A stretch of 64,000 nucleotides of DNA from Solenopsis invicta (lineage: Eukaryota; Arthropoda; Insecta; Hymenoptera; Formicidae), in the NCBI RefSeq assembly GCF_016802725.1, contig NC_052672.1, positions 6,477,685 to 6,541,684 on the forward strand. Direction: 5' to 3'. Positions 1 through 14,500 of this stretch are shown piece by piece; position 1 is the first letter of the stretch; every line of letters starts with the position of its first letter. Both the position numbers and the translations under genes were made by a program. Under the pieces are notes generated by a model. The model was not told the origin of the DNA. It did not search any database and was given only the letters and a program-made list of their open reading frames with translations.

Positions 1-196
1 TGCCTAATTTATTACGCTCGCATGACTTACGACCTTTTTGTGACTCTATCTTTACAAACTGGACGAGGGAAAATATAATGGCGTTGAAAGGGCTAATCGG
101 CAATGGGTAGGGTGTGACTATATGTGTGTCAGATACGTGAATGTGTGTGCGTGTATACGAAAAAGAGGGCAGTATATAATAGCAAACGAGACTAAC
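1..196. other. CAMTA intron following exon 9
   Basis: Non-coding stretch downstream (minus sense) of the GTTAGT donor, with a short TG/TA-rich tract near 120-155. No coding signal seen; the next CAMTA exon lies off the window. Confidence 0.6.
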
Positions 197-396
197 ACAA
201 CGCCAGATCGAGACCGCTGTCTTGAGATGGCCGCCTAGGGCTAGGGCTGGCGGGTCGCAAGAAAAGCCTCTCGTCTTGCCTTCGGGTTTCGAGTTGATTC
301 AGTTCTTCGGCGATTGCCGTGTGACCGTTCTCCGCGGCCAGCTCGGTCGCCGTTCTATTCTGACAGTCCCTCACGCGTAGTGCCATAGCATTCCAT
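197..396 (-). CDS. Camta: CAMTA coding exon 9, last ankyrin repeat (3'-most exon in window)
   Basis: After acceptor TCCATAG the exon completes an Arg codon and reads WNAMALRVRDCQNRTATELA, AENGHTAIAEELNQLETRR, then a Pro/Ser/Arg-rich linker ending SQDSGLDLAL. The first part is the third ankyrin repeat of the family. The frame hits TAG at 194-192; a GTTAGT donor at 196-191 just before it is the likely exon end (phase 1), because CAMTA proteins continue for several hundred residues with IQ motifs. If that donor is not used the protein would end here, lacking calmodulin-binding motifs. Confidence 0.88.
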
Positions 397-2465
397 CTAT
401 GGAGGCAGAGTTAACACATACTTATTAAATATCAGTGTAATCGTGGTATGAGGCAATTGCGAGCTAAACAAAAGGCGGAGATGTGTAAATTGCAACTTTT
501 CGGTCGTAACTTGTTGGATCCAGTTGTTTGTAATAAACGTTAGACGAATATTGCTCCAATGAGATTATTTTCACAAACCTGTAAAGAATCCTGGCGGTGT
601 CGGCGTGCCCTGCCGCACAAGCCCAAGCAAGTGGCGTGAGACCTGCGCTATCCTGCCTGAGAGCATCGACCTCGGCGTCCAAAATGCTACTAGGATTTTC
701 TGCTCTCCAGTGAAGGAGTGCACAGGCTAACCTGGAGTATCCCAACCCGGCCGCCAGATGCAAGAGGGTAGGCCCACCGGATTGAAGAGGTTCCGCTCCA
801 GTTCGCCAAGGACGGACAACAGCATCCTGTAATATATCAGAAATAAAACTTTACACTGTAATTTATTAACTATATACGAAAAATACAATTTTATTAAAAT
901 ATTTAATAACTTAGCTAAGTAGAGACCTAAAAATAATTTTGTTGGACCATCATAATAATTATAAAAAATATTTAAACATGATGAGCAATATCTAATTATT
1001 TTGATGGTCTAACAAAATTATTTTCAGATCTGTGACCAGGTAAATTTTTAAATACTTTAACACAAAATCGTTCTTTCTCTGTAATTATCATAACCAAGAT
1101 TTTAATCGAAAGCTTTTTAGAAATATCGAGTAGTTTTTTTCAAAAGTACCTGGCAATAAGCAACCAGTCGCTCTTCCAGATGAGCTGCGGGAGACGGCGG
1201 ACCGGGACCCTGCAGACGGGCCTCGACATCCGCAAGACGATCCAGCAGAGCTTTCTCTGGGCTAGGTTCGCTTGTCGGCGCTCTACGATATTCGAAGGCA
1301 ACGCTATCGGACACGACAAAACCGTCACAGGCCACCTGAAGGGACGCTATTCCTGGTGCGTGCGCGGGACATCGACAACGCAATACACCTGGTTGCACGA
1401 GGCATGCCTCGACCGGTTCCGCATCGAAAAGTACCGAATACGATTGGGAACCACTACCGCCGGTCCACGGACCAGCAACTAATACCTGAAATATCATTTA
1501 TATCAAGTATATCTACGTATATAGCGTTCTTACAATTCCAAAAAATAATATCGAGAAAAAATTAAGTTTTTTTTCATTTTTTTCAGAAAATATGGAAAAA
1601 CGACTATGATAATGAGATACTGATATTCTTAATTTTTTGGAAAAATAAAATTGAGGAAAAAAACAGATTTAACAAAAAATACGAAAAATACAATTATGAC
1701 AATAACAGCGGATTTTGATGAACGATTTAATCTATTAGAATTCTTAAATATAAATGCAAAAAATTTTAAAACTACTGAGGTGTAGAAAACAACAGACGTT
1801 ATATTAACAACGACATTATATTTAAAAAAAAGAATCGTTTTTGTTTTCAAAATTTCCAAAAATTTTTTCAAGCTAAGAACACTATATAATGAATCCAAAA
1901 ACACAAAAAGAAAAATCAACTTAAATATATTGTTCACGTACCTTTACACCACCCTCGGTGTAACTCCACTCGGGACTATATTCTGCAATATGGACGGTTG
2001 TACCAGGATGACATCCGACGTTATTCTCGGGACCACCTCGCTGTTCCTCGTGCTTCGTCTGCTCGGCTTCGAAGTCGTGCAGCTCCGGCAAATCGCCAAA
2101 TACGTCGAACGCGTCCAGATTGACCAGCACGTCGTCCGACGAGTCAATAAAGTCCATCGGATTGATCATGCTGTTGTCCGCCGGCGAAGGCGACGGCGAT
2201 GGGGGCACCATGTTGGCCGACAGTGTCCTCTGAATGTCTTCCTGACTAAGATCCAGTGTCTCCGCAAAATCGGTCACCTCGGAGCCGGAGCCGCCCATCG
2301 GCAGAGGTTGCACGGCAGACCTGTCCATACTCTCCTGCGCGTCAATTTCTTGCTGCGTTTGCTGTTCTCGGTCGACGCTAGTCTGCGGTACGATTTGTTG
2401 CTCTGTGACCTGTTGCATCTCCACCTGCTGACTCTGCTGCTGTTGCGGTTGTGGCTGTTGTTGCG

Positions 2466-2496
<31 letters not shown>

Positions 2497-2510
2497 CTGT
2501 TGTTGTTGTG

Positions 2511-2547
<37 letters not shown>

Positions 2548-5500
2548 CTGTTGTTGCTGATGATGATATGGTTGACTGTTGAGTATCAGGAGACCACCAC
2601 CGCCTTGGATTTGTTGCAAACTTAAAACTAGAGGAGCCGGCTGTTGACTCTGAGTGGAATGGGAATGTCTTGAGTACACGCGGGGAGCCGGGGCCGCTGT
2701 CGTTGATTGTTGTTGACCTCCCGTTGTTGAAGAGACCTATTTCAAGCAATTACGTATAGCTAAAATTTATTTGACTACGTAATTATGTTAAATAATTACG
2801 TTTTATACAACTTCTACGAAAAAATTTCTTAATTACTGGTATTTCTTTTCTTAGTCCCTAAATTTTTCCCCTAAACTATTGCTAAAAAACTTTAAATTAT
2901 TAGGTACAAAGTTTAAAACAGTACTTGATTGTCGGGCGTAAGTCTCCTAGGTGCGAGTTGAGTGTTGCTGGTGGTGGAAGTAGAGGATGCCCTCTGCCTA
3001 TCGAGCAGTTGAGAGACTATCATGTCGACGGGATGGTTCGAGTGCTGAGTGAGATGAGGATTGTTCGGATCGTCATCTCCACCGAGGAACATGGGCCTTA
3101 ATTGCGACGCTAACTCGTCTCGCGTCCACTCCTTTTTGTCTGGCGGCAGTGCGAGGCAAGGTGGCAGGGCCGCTAGCTTCGCATCACCGTCCGGATAAGG
3201 GACGTTCAAATAATGGACGAGGACGACGTCCGGATTTTGCAGTAGCCAGTAACACCGGCGATGAAACGTCGGAAGGATTGCCGAGTGCACGTAACAGCCG
3301 TAGATGCACTCGACTCCCTGAACCTGTGTGATTAGATTCACATAATTTACTAATTGAAATTCTATTCATAAATTTTAATAACAAAATTTTTATGGATTTT
3401 ACACTGAGAAAAAGGTATTGGTATTTGTGATTATAAGTACATGGTAAAATAATTATAGTTAAAAGTTCCATTTCTATAGTTATTGCTGTTTTAATATTAG
3501 TAATACTCAACCTTACGTCAGAGACGGGACTTTTGACTTTTCTGAGCGTGGAATAATTTATCCAAATGAGGAGGGAGAAGATAATTTTAAAAACATACAA
3601 ATATTTTATCTCTTTCACTGTATGTGTTGTAGCGTGCAACATAGTCACCCTAATCAAATTCTGTTTTTTGTTAAATCACTTAAAATTTCTTATTTGTCAA
3701 AAATTAAAATATTTTTTTTAAATACCCCGAATTCTGGATGAGCTCTGGGTGTAGAAAGCTTTATACCTTCCATAAGGAAGTCTCCGTCCATGCCTTATGT
3801 CGTAGTACGTTAATATTCATAATTCCATCAAACATAAAAAATTTTTATTACAAATTATGATAATTTCAAAAATTATTATAATATATGTACAATAATAAAA
3901 TATCAAAACGTAAATGACAAAAATAAAATAATCACAATTATAGTTAACGTTTTTTTTTAGTGAATATATTTAGCAAATTGATTTTTTAATATTCGCTCTT
4001 TACGCAGTAATAACAAAAAATAACTATACTTTGCATGATTAAAACCAATTATAAATACTTATATAGTTGACATCAAAAGCGATTATAAATTATAGTTAAA
4101 TTATGGTAATTATAATCTTTTTTTTCAGTGTAGAATGGATTTTAAGTTGCAGCTGCTAGTCATATGCGTTTTAAATAATCTTGCTTCTTGCTTTTGAATG
4201 TGAAGCTACCTTCAGTTTCATGTGATCCTCTCGTGTAGTCTTTCCATCTTTTCTTTTCTTCCAACAATAACCGTCCCTCCGGTAACGTACTTTCTTCCTC
4301 GAGTACAGTAACATTGAACCACTTCGTGGTCGTACTTTTACCTCCCGACTTTGCCATTCGGCGTGCCTTTGAAAACTTATTAGGATGGCGGCGATTTCCT
4401 GAAAATAAAACAATAGGAATGGATTTATTATATAATATTATACATATAACATATAATACCGATATCTCATATACGCACATGTTATTGACATTATATATAT
4501 TGCAACATCATATGCGCAACGTTTAATTTAGTCATTCCATTAAATTTTATTTGTTAATAACTTTGACATTCGTTAAGTATTAAAATAAAAATAAACCGCC
4601 CGAAGAAACATTAAACCAAAGTAGAACTCGTTACAAAAGCCGTGAGCAGCGCGTTTTAGATTTATTCTGCTGACAGGCGCCTTTCTCTATAGATTTGGCT
4701 TCAGTCCGAAAGTCGCGTCGACACATCTCTGATCTATCTTTCAGACTGTGCTTTCATCTTTGGAAAAATAGAATCATAGATAGTTGCAAACACAGTTGAT
4801 CGACGGACTCTGTAATATATTTGCATTGGTATTGAAAACTGTGTCCCTCAAATGAACGTGATCCAATAATATTTTTGCAATATTATTTAAGAGAATATTT
4901 TATTTTCACAACAACATAGATATTATTCGCAGACACTTCTGACTCGAGCAATCTACAATTAAATTTGAATAATAAATGGAAACTTTATTTTAAAGCAGTT
5001 ACGAATTTCTTGATTAACTTCGTCGAATTAAAAACGTCAAAGCAGATAAATGCAAATCACAGTAAGATTCTGCCTTCATCTTGTCTAGCGCGAACAATCA
5101 ACAAGTTGAAACAAAATACAATTATTCTTAATCTCGAATTCTTGAACGTGGTTTTGACCTGAAAACCTCTCTATCTTCCAGCGAACAAAAATACTTAACA
5201 TAATGAATAATTCAACAGCGACACATACGCGCTTGACGTACTTGACGTATGAAAAATGGAGAAACTGTCTTCGGGTCGGATATCTTATCCGTATACCTTA
5301 CATCGCACGCGTAGCGCACACGGCCTGTCCAGACGCTAAATGTGCATGTTGCGTCATTCACATTTACACATCGCTAACAATAACGGCGCCGTTATTACTG
5401 TTCATTATTGATTTCTGCCCCGAGGAACCGCTCGAGGCGATAATTTTAAGCGGACGGGGCGCAATAGTATACGGCCGTTAACAGAGGAGGAAGTAACGCC

Positions 5501-8500
5501 GCCGGTACTGACGTTAAGAAATGCAATTACCGCGAGGACTTTTGATGTCGCGCGTATCGCGATATTTCGTCTCTGCAATCCCCGTCTTTGCCCACCCCAT
5601 TCTTCCTCTTCATCCTTCAACCGTGTACACGTGCCTGTACGCGGCACGCAACGATCGGCACCTGGCCACCACGCGCGATGCGCATAATCAGAATAAAAAT
5701 GCAAAATTCGCTACTAGTATTCGTACTACGACATGCGATACTTATCGAATACAATTCAGGCTACTTGAGGACATAAAAGAAGAAAGGCGGGCGGGGGGAG
5801 AGGGAGGAGAGAAATGAATTCAACACCCCCGTAGGCGCGGTAAGTAGGTAGCCGAGTGAGCGACACGCGACCTAACGTACAATAATGCAAATCGAATCAG
5901 TGCACGCGGTCGATTTGACCGATCTGAGAAATTTAATAAAAGGCGGCAAATGAAATATATGGGTGCCCCATGATTGGCCACGATTCCCAGATTGCCAGGA
6001 AAATTTCAATATTAACACAGGAACGCTACTGTGAGATGAATTTTCACTCAAATGCTAATTCAAGTAGTTTAGTGCAGTTTTTGTTATTAAAATTTTGATA
6101 GCTTAAAATAATTAATTAAAACGTTTAATCAGACTTTTTACATGAACATAGTGTTAGTTTCAGTTATTCTAACATTTCTTCTTCAACACCTTGCATATTA
6201 AGTAGAACAACATTGTAAAAAAGTTCTTAGAAATGTAAAAATTCTTATTTTTGTGAGTGAATTTTCATCTAATGCAGTGTTAATGTAAGAAAAATACAAG
6301 TAACATATATTTCAAGATTAAGAAATCAAAAGTAACGTAAAGTACACATTATTTACGAGGTAAAATAATTATTCAATGACATACATTTTAAATTGTATTG
6401 CAGTTTATCGCTTCAACGATCATAAGTCTCGGAAGTGCAGAATGAGAAAGAGAGAGAGTAACTGTAAAAAATTGAACTATCTTGCACAGTGTAATTAAAT
6501 TAAATTACATAATTCAGAAATACCGCGCGCGATGTTTGTCAGGCATTGTTTGTTGTTGCTAAAGAGCTGGGAATAATAGCCGAGTGTAATAAACGTGAGC
6601 GCAATTCCCGCGATATTCTAATCAAGCGAGTTTGCTTTCAACTCGGCTGGAAACGGAGCGAGTGCGAAGGAACGTACGCCACCTCGACACTCCGAAATAT
6701 AATAACGTAATAAAGCGCTTCGCCTAAAAATTCTCTTCCGATTCAATTTCGCTGATTTGGCAAAGTGCCCCGTGCATTTCTACGGAGAAGATTATAGAAC
6801 GCTATATGCACTAAATATGCATATCAGCCCGGAATATGTATCGCGCGCCTCACGAAGGTTACTATCGTACGTCATTAGAGCTTTTGTCAGAGCACCACCA
6901 CCCCTATCGTGGGCTGTCTCTCCCTCTAGTCTATTAAATTTCTTGGCCGTGATCTCGGTCTCGCGTCGAATCATATAAAATGTATCTAGGACACTACATT
7001 TTATATAGAACTTTTTGTAATTATATTTGATGTATCTTTAACGTTTATTCACAAGTATAAACCAGAGAGAAAGAGAGAGTACGTATAAATCAGTTTTATT
7101 AGAGTACAATTAATTCTTCGAGGACGCGAGCTTTCTAACAAAGTAATTTACGAAAGACCTTATTTTCTAAGGATTTGTAGGATTACGGAATTTGAGTCTG
7201 GTTTCAAAATTATAAATAAAATTTGAAATTTAATATGGTAGATCAGATTTCACAAAATAATCTGAAAAATAATATCATAAAACTCTTTTTATGGAAAAAT
7301 ATTATTGCAAAAAAACTCCAATAAAGGAGAAAATTATATCATAGAATCAAAGATTGAAAGTTGATGCACTTATAAATATTCATCTCATTCGACTAGTATG
7401 AACTTTAAATAAAACAAAGCTTACACAACAATACTCAACAATATTAAAAATTCTTTAATCAAGTTTTAAGATAATTATATTATTATTAATTTTTTTATTC
7501 TGTTGGATTCATTATTTAAAATTTTTTATTTTTTACCTCAGGTTCAAATAAAATATTGTGAAATTATTCCATAACTTACAAGTTTCATGAAAACCGAGCG
7601 AGTAATTTAACAAATAAAAAGAAATATTCCTAAACGGGCACGCCCGTTCACAAATTTTTCGCGAACGTACATCATATTGATGGTTTTTTTTATAATTTAG
7701 CATATTTAGCAAAAATACGCAAGTGGTGTATTTGATGAGCAAAATGCAAACCTTGTAAACACGAACATTTGTCACATTCACAGGTAGAATGGCTGCGGTC
7801 CGCATTTGTACGCGAAACACCATCCATCTGCCAAGTGTAAATTAAATTCCCGCGAGATTCTGCGGCTATCTTCCACGTGGTATTGAGGATAACCCGAATA
7901 CCGCACGACACAGGGCTACATGTACGTCGGGCCACGTATCTTGCGCACATTTTGCAGTGACAGCACCAGCTTTTGATTGGGCCTGCTACGTGAACCGAAC
8001 CCACACACTATTCATTTTGGATAAGGCATGGCAAGATTGGATTTTCAAGATAAATATGATAGTCCTAGACCTTATGGAAATTATGTGACCAAATTTGGAA
8101 AAAAAAGTACACATTCTTGAATATAAAACAGCCTTTAACGATCAATAATATTGTACGATATTCTTCTACACAATTCAAAACAAACTCAATACAGTCGGAT
8201 GATCAATAATATTGTGTAATCTTCGAATACAGTTCAATAATATTGAACGTTTAGAGACCGTTTAACTCGTATTCGTTTATTAATTCTCGTTTATTACTTT
8301 CGGATAACATTTGTGCTACTATACTATCTTACAAGACTCGACCGTAATTTTCATTCTCTCGCAATGAACACAATCATGTTTGTACAATACTCACAGAAAG
8401 ATATAACTCACAGTCATGTTTAGTTTATACACAGAAAAAGAAGCGATTTACTTTTTTCCTAAGTAATCTTTTTTTAACAAAGAATATTTTTTTTAATGTA

Positions 8501-11500
8501 CTCATTATATAAATTTTAGAAAAATTAAATTTTACATACCAAAAAAAAAGAATTTATACTCTTTTGAAAATATTATAAACTTGTATTAGGAAAAATACAA
8601 TAATAAGTAAATTAAATATATATTTTAATTTAATATATATTTTTGATTAAAGTATTAATTTACTAAGATTCAGAATATTTAATTCATGTATAAATACTTT
8701 TCTATGTATATATTAGTTTATTATAAATAAATATTACTTGTTTCAAGTAAATAAAGATTTTAAAACTATTATCAAGAAAAATTTCTTTGCTGGTAACTGT
8801 TACTTAAAGGAAGAAGACAAAAAAATTGAGTAATCGCTTTTCTTAGCACGAGAATGATATTTTTCTGTGTAAAATGTCTAATATAATTCAAGAGATCAAT
8901 TCTTATTATCAATTGGCACACAAGCTCGGCGATAAGTATGTACGTTTCTGTAATAATTTATCTCAGAACCAAATTTCAATTACTAATTCACAGAATACCT
9001 TTTCCGTTCCAAATGTTAATCACGAGAAGGCAGCCGGGTATTCGGGGACTACTTAGTACCTTCGTGTGCGCCCCATGGGTATACCTTCAACTTTCGAAAG
9101 GTTCTCCGGCGAACGTGGCCTGGATAATAAACATCGTCGACGAAGGGTGGCAAAAAGGGAAAGGTGAACAAGAATAACAAGCAAATGGACAGGGCAAGCT
9201 ACTACATTCTAGTTACGATATAATGAAAATAATATCAGTATAATAATAGTAACGCTACTATTATTATGTAAAGTGGCATGATGTACATAACTTTGCTCGA
9301 AACAAGGTTTATTTTGAGGAACAGAGTTCTCACAAGCGGATACAGCTGCTTTCGATCGAAACACACTGTAACTAACTCAGAATTAATATTAATATGAATA
9401 TAATACACGGAGAGAACTTCCTCTTAGAATGTACCCTTAAAATCGTAGCAGCACGTGGAATAACGTGGCCTTTGAAGAGTTTCGTAATTTCAGTGAATTT
9501 AATAAAATTTAAACAAACTTTCGTTGAATTTTAACCAAACTATTTTATAATATTAAATAATTTTGTTAAATTTTACTAAAATTGTAATAAAATTCTTTAA
9601 AGTTCATATTGTCTACAATAATTTTGAAAATAAATTCCTCTTGTACAGGAACATATTGTATGAGAAAGACGCAATTGTCATCAAATTAAAATGCTACATC
9701 CAATTACAGCCAAGCTTTAACTTAACTGCGTTATAAATCGACCGATGAAAGGATTATTTGGCGCGACGATCATATTGGAATAAAATTATAAAAAAAATGT
9801 CTTTCCTTCTTCTGTCGTACTTCTCATTTTGGAATATTTTATATGGCGAGATCGTGAAGAGCATAGGAAAATAGGATGAAGGAGACCGATGCCGGCTCCG
9901 CCGGCCATTAGACCGGCTGGGTACCGACTGCGGGGCTAGATAAAGCCCCCATCTGACTGTAGTGATTTACAACTGGTTAATTGATCATTTGCATTCTAGC
10001 GAGGATGCTTCGTGCCGCTGTTCGCCGCGCCGGTCGCTTGGAGACGAAAATTCCCGCGACCTCGCTTTACCGAGCATTCGTGCGTCCCATCGCTACAACT
10101 CCTCCGCTCTTACTGACGTCCATTTGCCTTGATTAATCGCGGAATGTGTCTGGACAAAAATTAGGTTAAACCGGCAGGCGAGAATTCTGTCACGAGTTCA
10201 CGCGCTTTGCGCTTTGCGCTTCGCCTACGCCGATTAATTTCAGGTACTATGTGTATTAATCTCGTAAATCGAATGCCAATTATCTCTGTGTGACAGATAT
10301 TACTCACATCATAATTACTTGTCACGTCAATAGTATGCTGTTTGTAAAATTTTATATTATTAACAAATATTGCAAATGCAAATTTCTTTTCAATCAAGGG
10401 CTCAATGAAAACGCATATATGTTAAAAAAGAAAGATTTCAGATTTGTACCAAGTATGATACAATTTATACAAGAAATAATTTAACAAAAAGCAAGCACGA
10501 TTTTTGATATCATTAAGCACTTATAATGCCTTTCCATTAATTTATAAAACTATAAAATATTTTTAATCGCGTATGTAATATTTTTATTTTATCTTGCACA
10601 CAATATATTTATTTAACATCATTTGTTACTGGAATTTAGTTTACAAGATTAGTAGTTATGTAATATAATTAATTACATTAGCATATATTGCTTATGTTAA
10701 TAGTAATCTTGTTAACACAACGCAGTTATATTAGCATTAATATTAGCATATCACTTATTTTTCCACGAGATTTATCGTATGACGTTGTCCGAGGAACATG
10801 TGGCTCATTATTATTAAATCCTCTGAGATTCTTTAGAAATACCTAGCGCACATGTATATTGTTCTGTGCTTCACATTTCGCGCTGATCGTGAAATAGGTC
10901 AAGCAACGCATGGAATATTGTAGCTTATAATATTTTCCCATATATGCGTACGTGACAAAAGAAGCTCATAAAATATAAACGTGATCATCGATTGCGACGG
11001 TAAAAATTAGCTCTCGGACGAGAAAGTGCACTTTTATAAAAACTCGTCTATTAAAAATATACTAATTTTAATTACGTTCACCAAGTTGTCCGACATTATT
11101 TTAATTAAATAATTAAAAAACGTGCATATATTTATAAAGTAAATATTCCAATTCTTTATTCAGATTTTGCTAAGAAATGTGCTCTTCTCGTAACAAATTG
11201 TATCAGTACTCAATCAGATTTTCTGCTTCATTTTTTCTTCTTTAGCTTATTTCGTATTTCTTCTTTGTGAAATCATTGCCTGTCATCTCGTATTTTAATC
11301 TAACAGTACAATTTTCTTAATCTATATCAAATATTGTTGCTTTTTATATGTAGTTTTTATGGCATTCACAGCAAAACTTTTTCTGTTAAATTTAAGACGT
11401 GTTACACGTCTCGAACGGTCCATTCAAATTTTTATGTTAATTTAACAGTAGACAAATATGTTAGAAAATAATATAAATATTACGTAAAAAATTAACACAA

Positions 11501-14500
11501 AATGTAAAATTTGGACACGATTTGAAAACAAAAAAAAATTGTAGAAACATATTTCTTCAGTAAAATTAACATTCACAAGTTCAAAATTACCATTCACTAA
11601 TACGTATGTATTTTATTCATTACAATTTACATTTTAAAATTAGATTATTTTTACCCTTGAGATGTATTATTTATAACACTAATAATAAAAAATGTTGAAT
11701 ATTAAGTTCAACATAAAATATGTGAACGCAATCACATTATGTTAAATTAACACTCTTGCATGTTAAAAATCAATATAAAAATTTTAATAAGGGTCTATTT
11801 TAACATAAATAGTAAATGTTTTTTACTGTGCACAATTGAACGTTAAAATCACGCAAAGCTAGCACGCAAAAGTTATAGATCTTCAGGATTACGATGAAAG
11901 AGAGAGAGAGGAAGGCTATAGATTTCTTCCTTCGACTTAACAGGTACATAAACGAGACACTCTCTGTCTCACGTACTACCGGAAGAGATGTGTTCTACCT
12001 GATTTACGAATGCAAAAGGAGCGATAAATCGGCTCTCCTTTCGACACCGAGGACGAAGACGGTTCATCTTTTCTGCATTCGTATAACTCACACGCGCGAG
12101 TATCGGAATTCTATCGATAAATTGTAGCTTCTCGCGAAAGACCTAAATAAAATCGAGCTTTCGCGATAAAGAAGAAAATGTATCAAATCTGATATTTAAT
12201 GTCATGTCAAAATTATGTCTACTTTAAATTTATAAGGGTCTTTCAAATATTATAGGTATTTTGTATAAAATAAATAAAAATTAAAAGTATTTTATATAAG
12301 GTCGCTGCACTAGTCGCTGAACAGTCGCCAATAAATGACTGTTTAGAAAAACTATTAAAATAATAAGACTTTAAAATAATAAATTGCAAAAGTAATTAAT
12401 ATTGTTAAAATCTAATTTTCATGTAGATTTTATTAAAAGTAATTTTTTATTTGAAAATGTAATTGTATTAAATTATTTTGTGTTTGTTCATTGACTGGTC
12501 CAATTTCTTATTTGTTTATTGACTGGTGCAGTGACCCTACTTCTTTCTATTAAAATCATTGTAAACATAAAAAAGAGATTATTACATCTTTGTTAAAAAT
12601 TATTCGTCGTACATATTCATTTATATTTTTATTCAATTATCGAAAGTAATTTGTCTTTTAGCTTTCAAAATTTTCCGAAGTTCTATAATTTTATTTTCCA
12701 GATCGTTTATTTGCGCATGTCTGTGCAACTTTACAGAGACGTGCAATAATCGTGCAATCGCAACAAATTAATTGCTATCCGCAATCATTATCGTCATTGT
12801 CTCACGGTATCGGGAATCGGGGGAAAGAACACCGATGAAATATCGATGCCGGCTGCGCTGTTGAATCGACTGCGGCTGCATTGTGTCGCCGGGACTATTC
12901 ACTGCTCCACAAAAGACATAGGAAATTGGTTAATTTTTCCGAGATGACTGGGAGGAAGCCATTTCGAGATGTCGATGCGGAACGTGTCCGTATACAATTT
13001 CTGAGATGCATTCCGGATACGAGACGCCGTGCCTCAATTCTCAATGAAGCGATTTCGTGAATTGAGGGCAATGCAATTTTCGACGGCGTACGTATGTGCA
13101 TGTGTGTCTATGTTATTACGGTTCTCGCGAACTTTCCGGATCAGCGAATCTTTCCGAAGTCACGACGACTTTATTTGTTCCATTCCAAGGTTGTTCTCAC
13201 TACACAATCTTCATAGGTATTGAAATTTCGCGATTTACCGAGAACAGTTAAAATATAATGAAAAAAGTCAAGGATATATATAAAATACGCTGCGGTGAAT
13301 TTCAATTCTTTGAAGATCGATAAATTCATAATTACATTTTTAATATATTTGTTTTACACTTTATAAACGTTTTATTTAAATCGCGAGTAATTGTAACAAG
13401 ATTGAATATTTGATATGAATGATATAATGATATGAATGCTAAAGTTATCCCGAAGTTAATCTTGACTTCAGTAATAAAACTCGAAGCTATAATTAACAAA
13501 CTGCACGATATATTCGGATAATGGGTTTCCTCGGAAACGTCTTTCAATTAAAAGGTGCACGGCAAGCGGTCTAAAGCGGTGCTTAATTATAACGACCGCC
13601 GTCGCGGTGCACTTTCGCGAATCCGAGCGATTTAATGACCGCGTTCCTACTCTCGCATGCAATCGGAAATCAATAAGAAACGAACAAAAATGTTTTAAGA
13701 GCAATCTTCATTTACAAACTTAGTCCATAGATAACATTTCGCATCAATGAATCAAGTTTAACGCACTCAAAAAAAACGATACAATTAAAATTTACTAAAA
13801 CATTAATAAACATTCTTATCTCTATTTGTAAAATTTTAAAGTTATCTTTTCATGACTCAATAAAATAAAAAAGAAAAAAAAGTGCTATATTTTAATCAAA
13901 GCTTGAAGCTTTACATATTTCTATATCAATTATTACATACATTTTTTTATAAACTGAATCATAAACTAAAGCTAAAAATTTATTATAAATTAAGTTATTC
14001 GTTAAATTAATTGTTGATGCTACAAGCATCTTTAAATACTGTAAAAAATTATATAAAAATTATATAGAAAAGAATGACAAAAGTATTTTTAAGCATCATA
14101 ACTCGTTTTTATTGAAAAACAATTTCTTTTTTGTATTATTCACACATATCAATCTAAATTTCAATTCATTATTGTAGAAAAAAAAAATTGAGTCTTTATT
14201 GTTCAAATTTAATTAACGAAAGGATCCAAGTGTTTAACGCTTAATTTATTGTTAAATCTGTTAACTTAATAAGAATTACATGAGTTTATTGCAATAGTAG
14301 ATATGTATCTTCCAGAGAGAGACTAAACAAAGCATCGAAAATTTATGTGCGGCCGCAATTTGTGCAGAAGTATTCGTGGCGTTAAATTAGGATGGTAAAT
14401 TAGGTAAAGTAGGAGACTTCTTATCCAGGTATCCTTATTTAACACTGCAGTAGAAGATTATTTAATAAATCAGTGCCATTAAGGCACATTGCGAATGCTA

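Noticed and set aside
1930..2625. Plus-strand 231-codon frame with a poly-Leu stretch
   Set aside because: It is the antisense shadow of the CAMTA Gln-rich exon; the minus frame carries the conserved TIG entry and correct splice sites.
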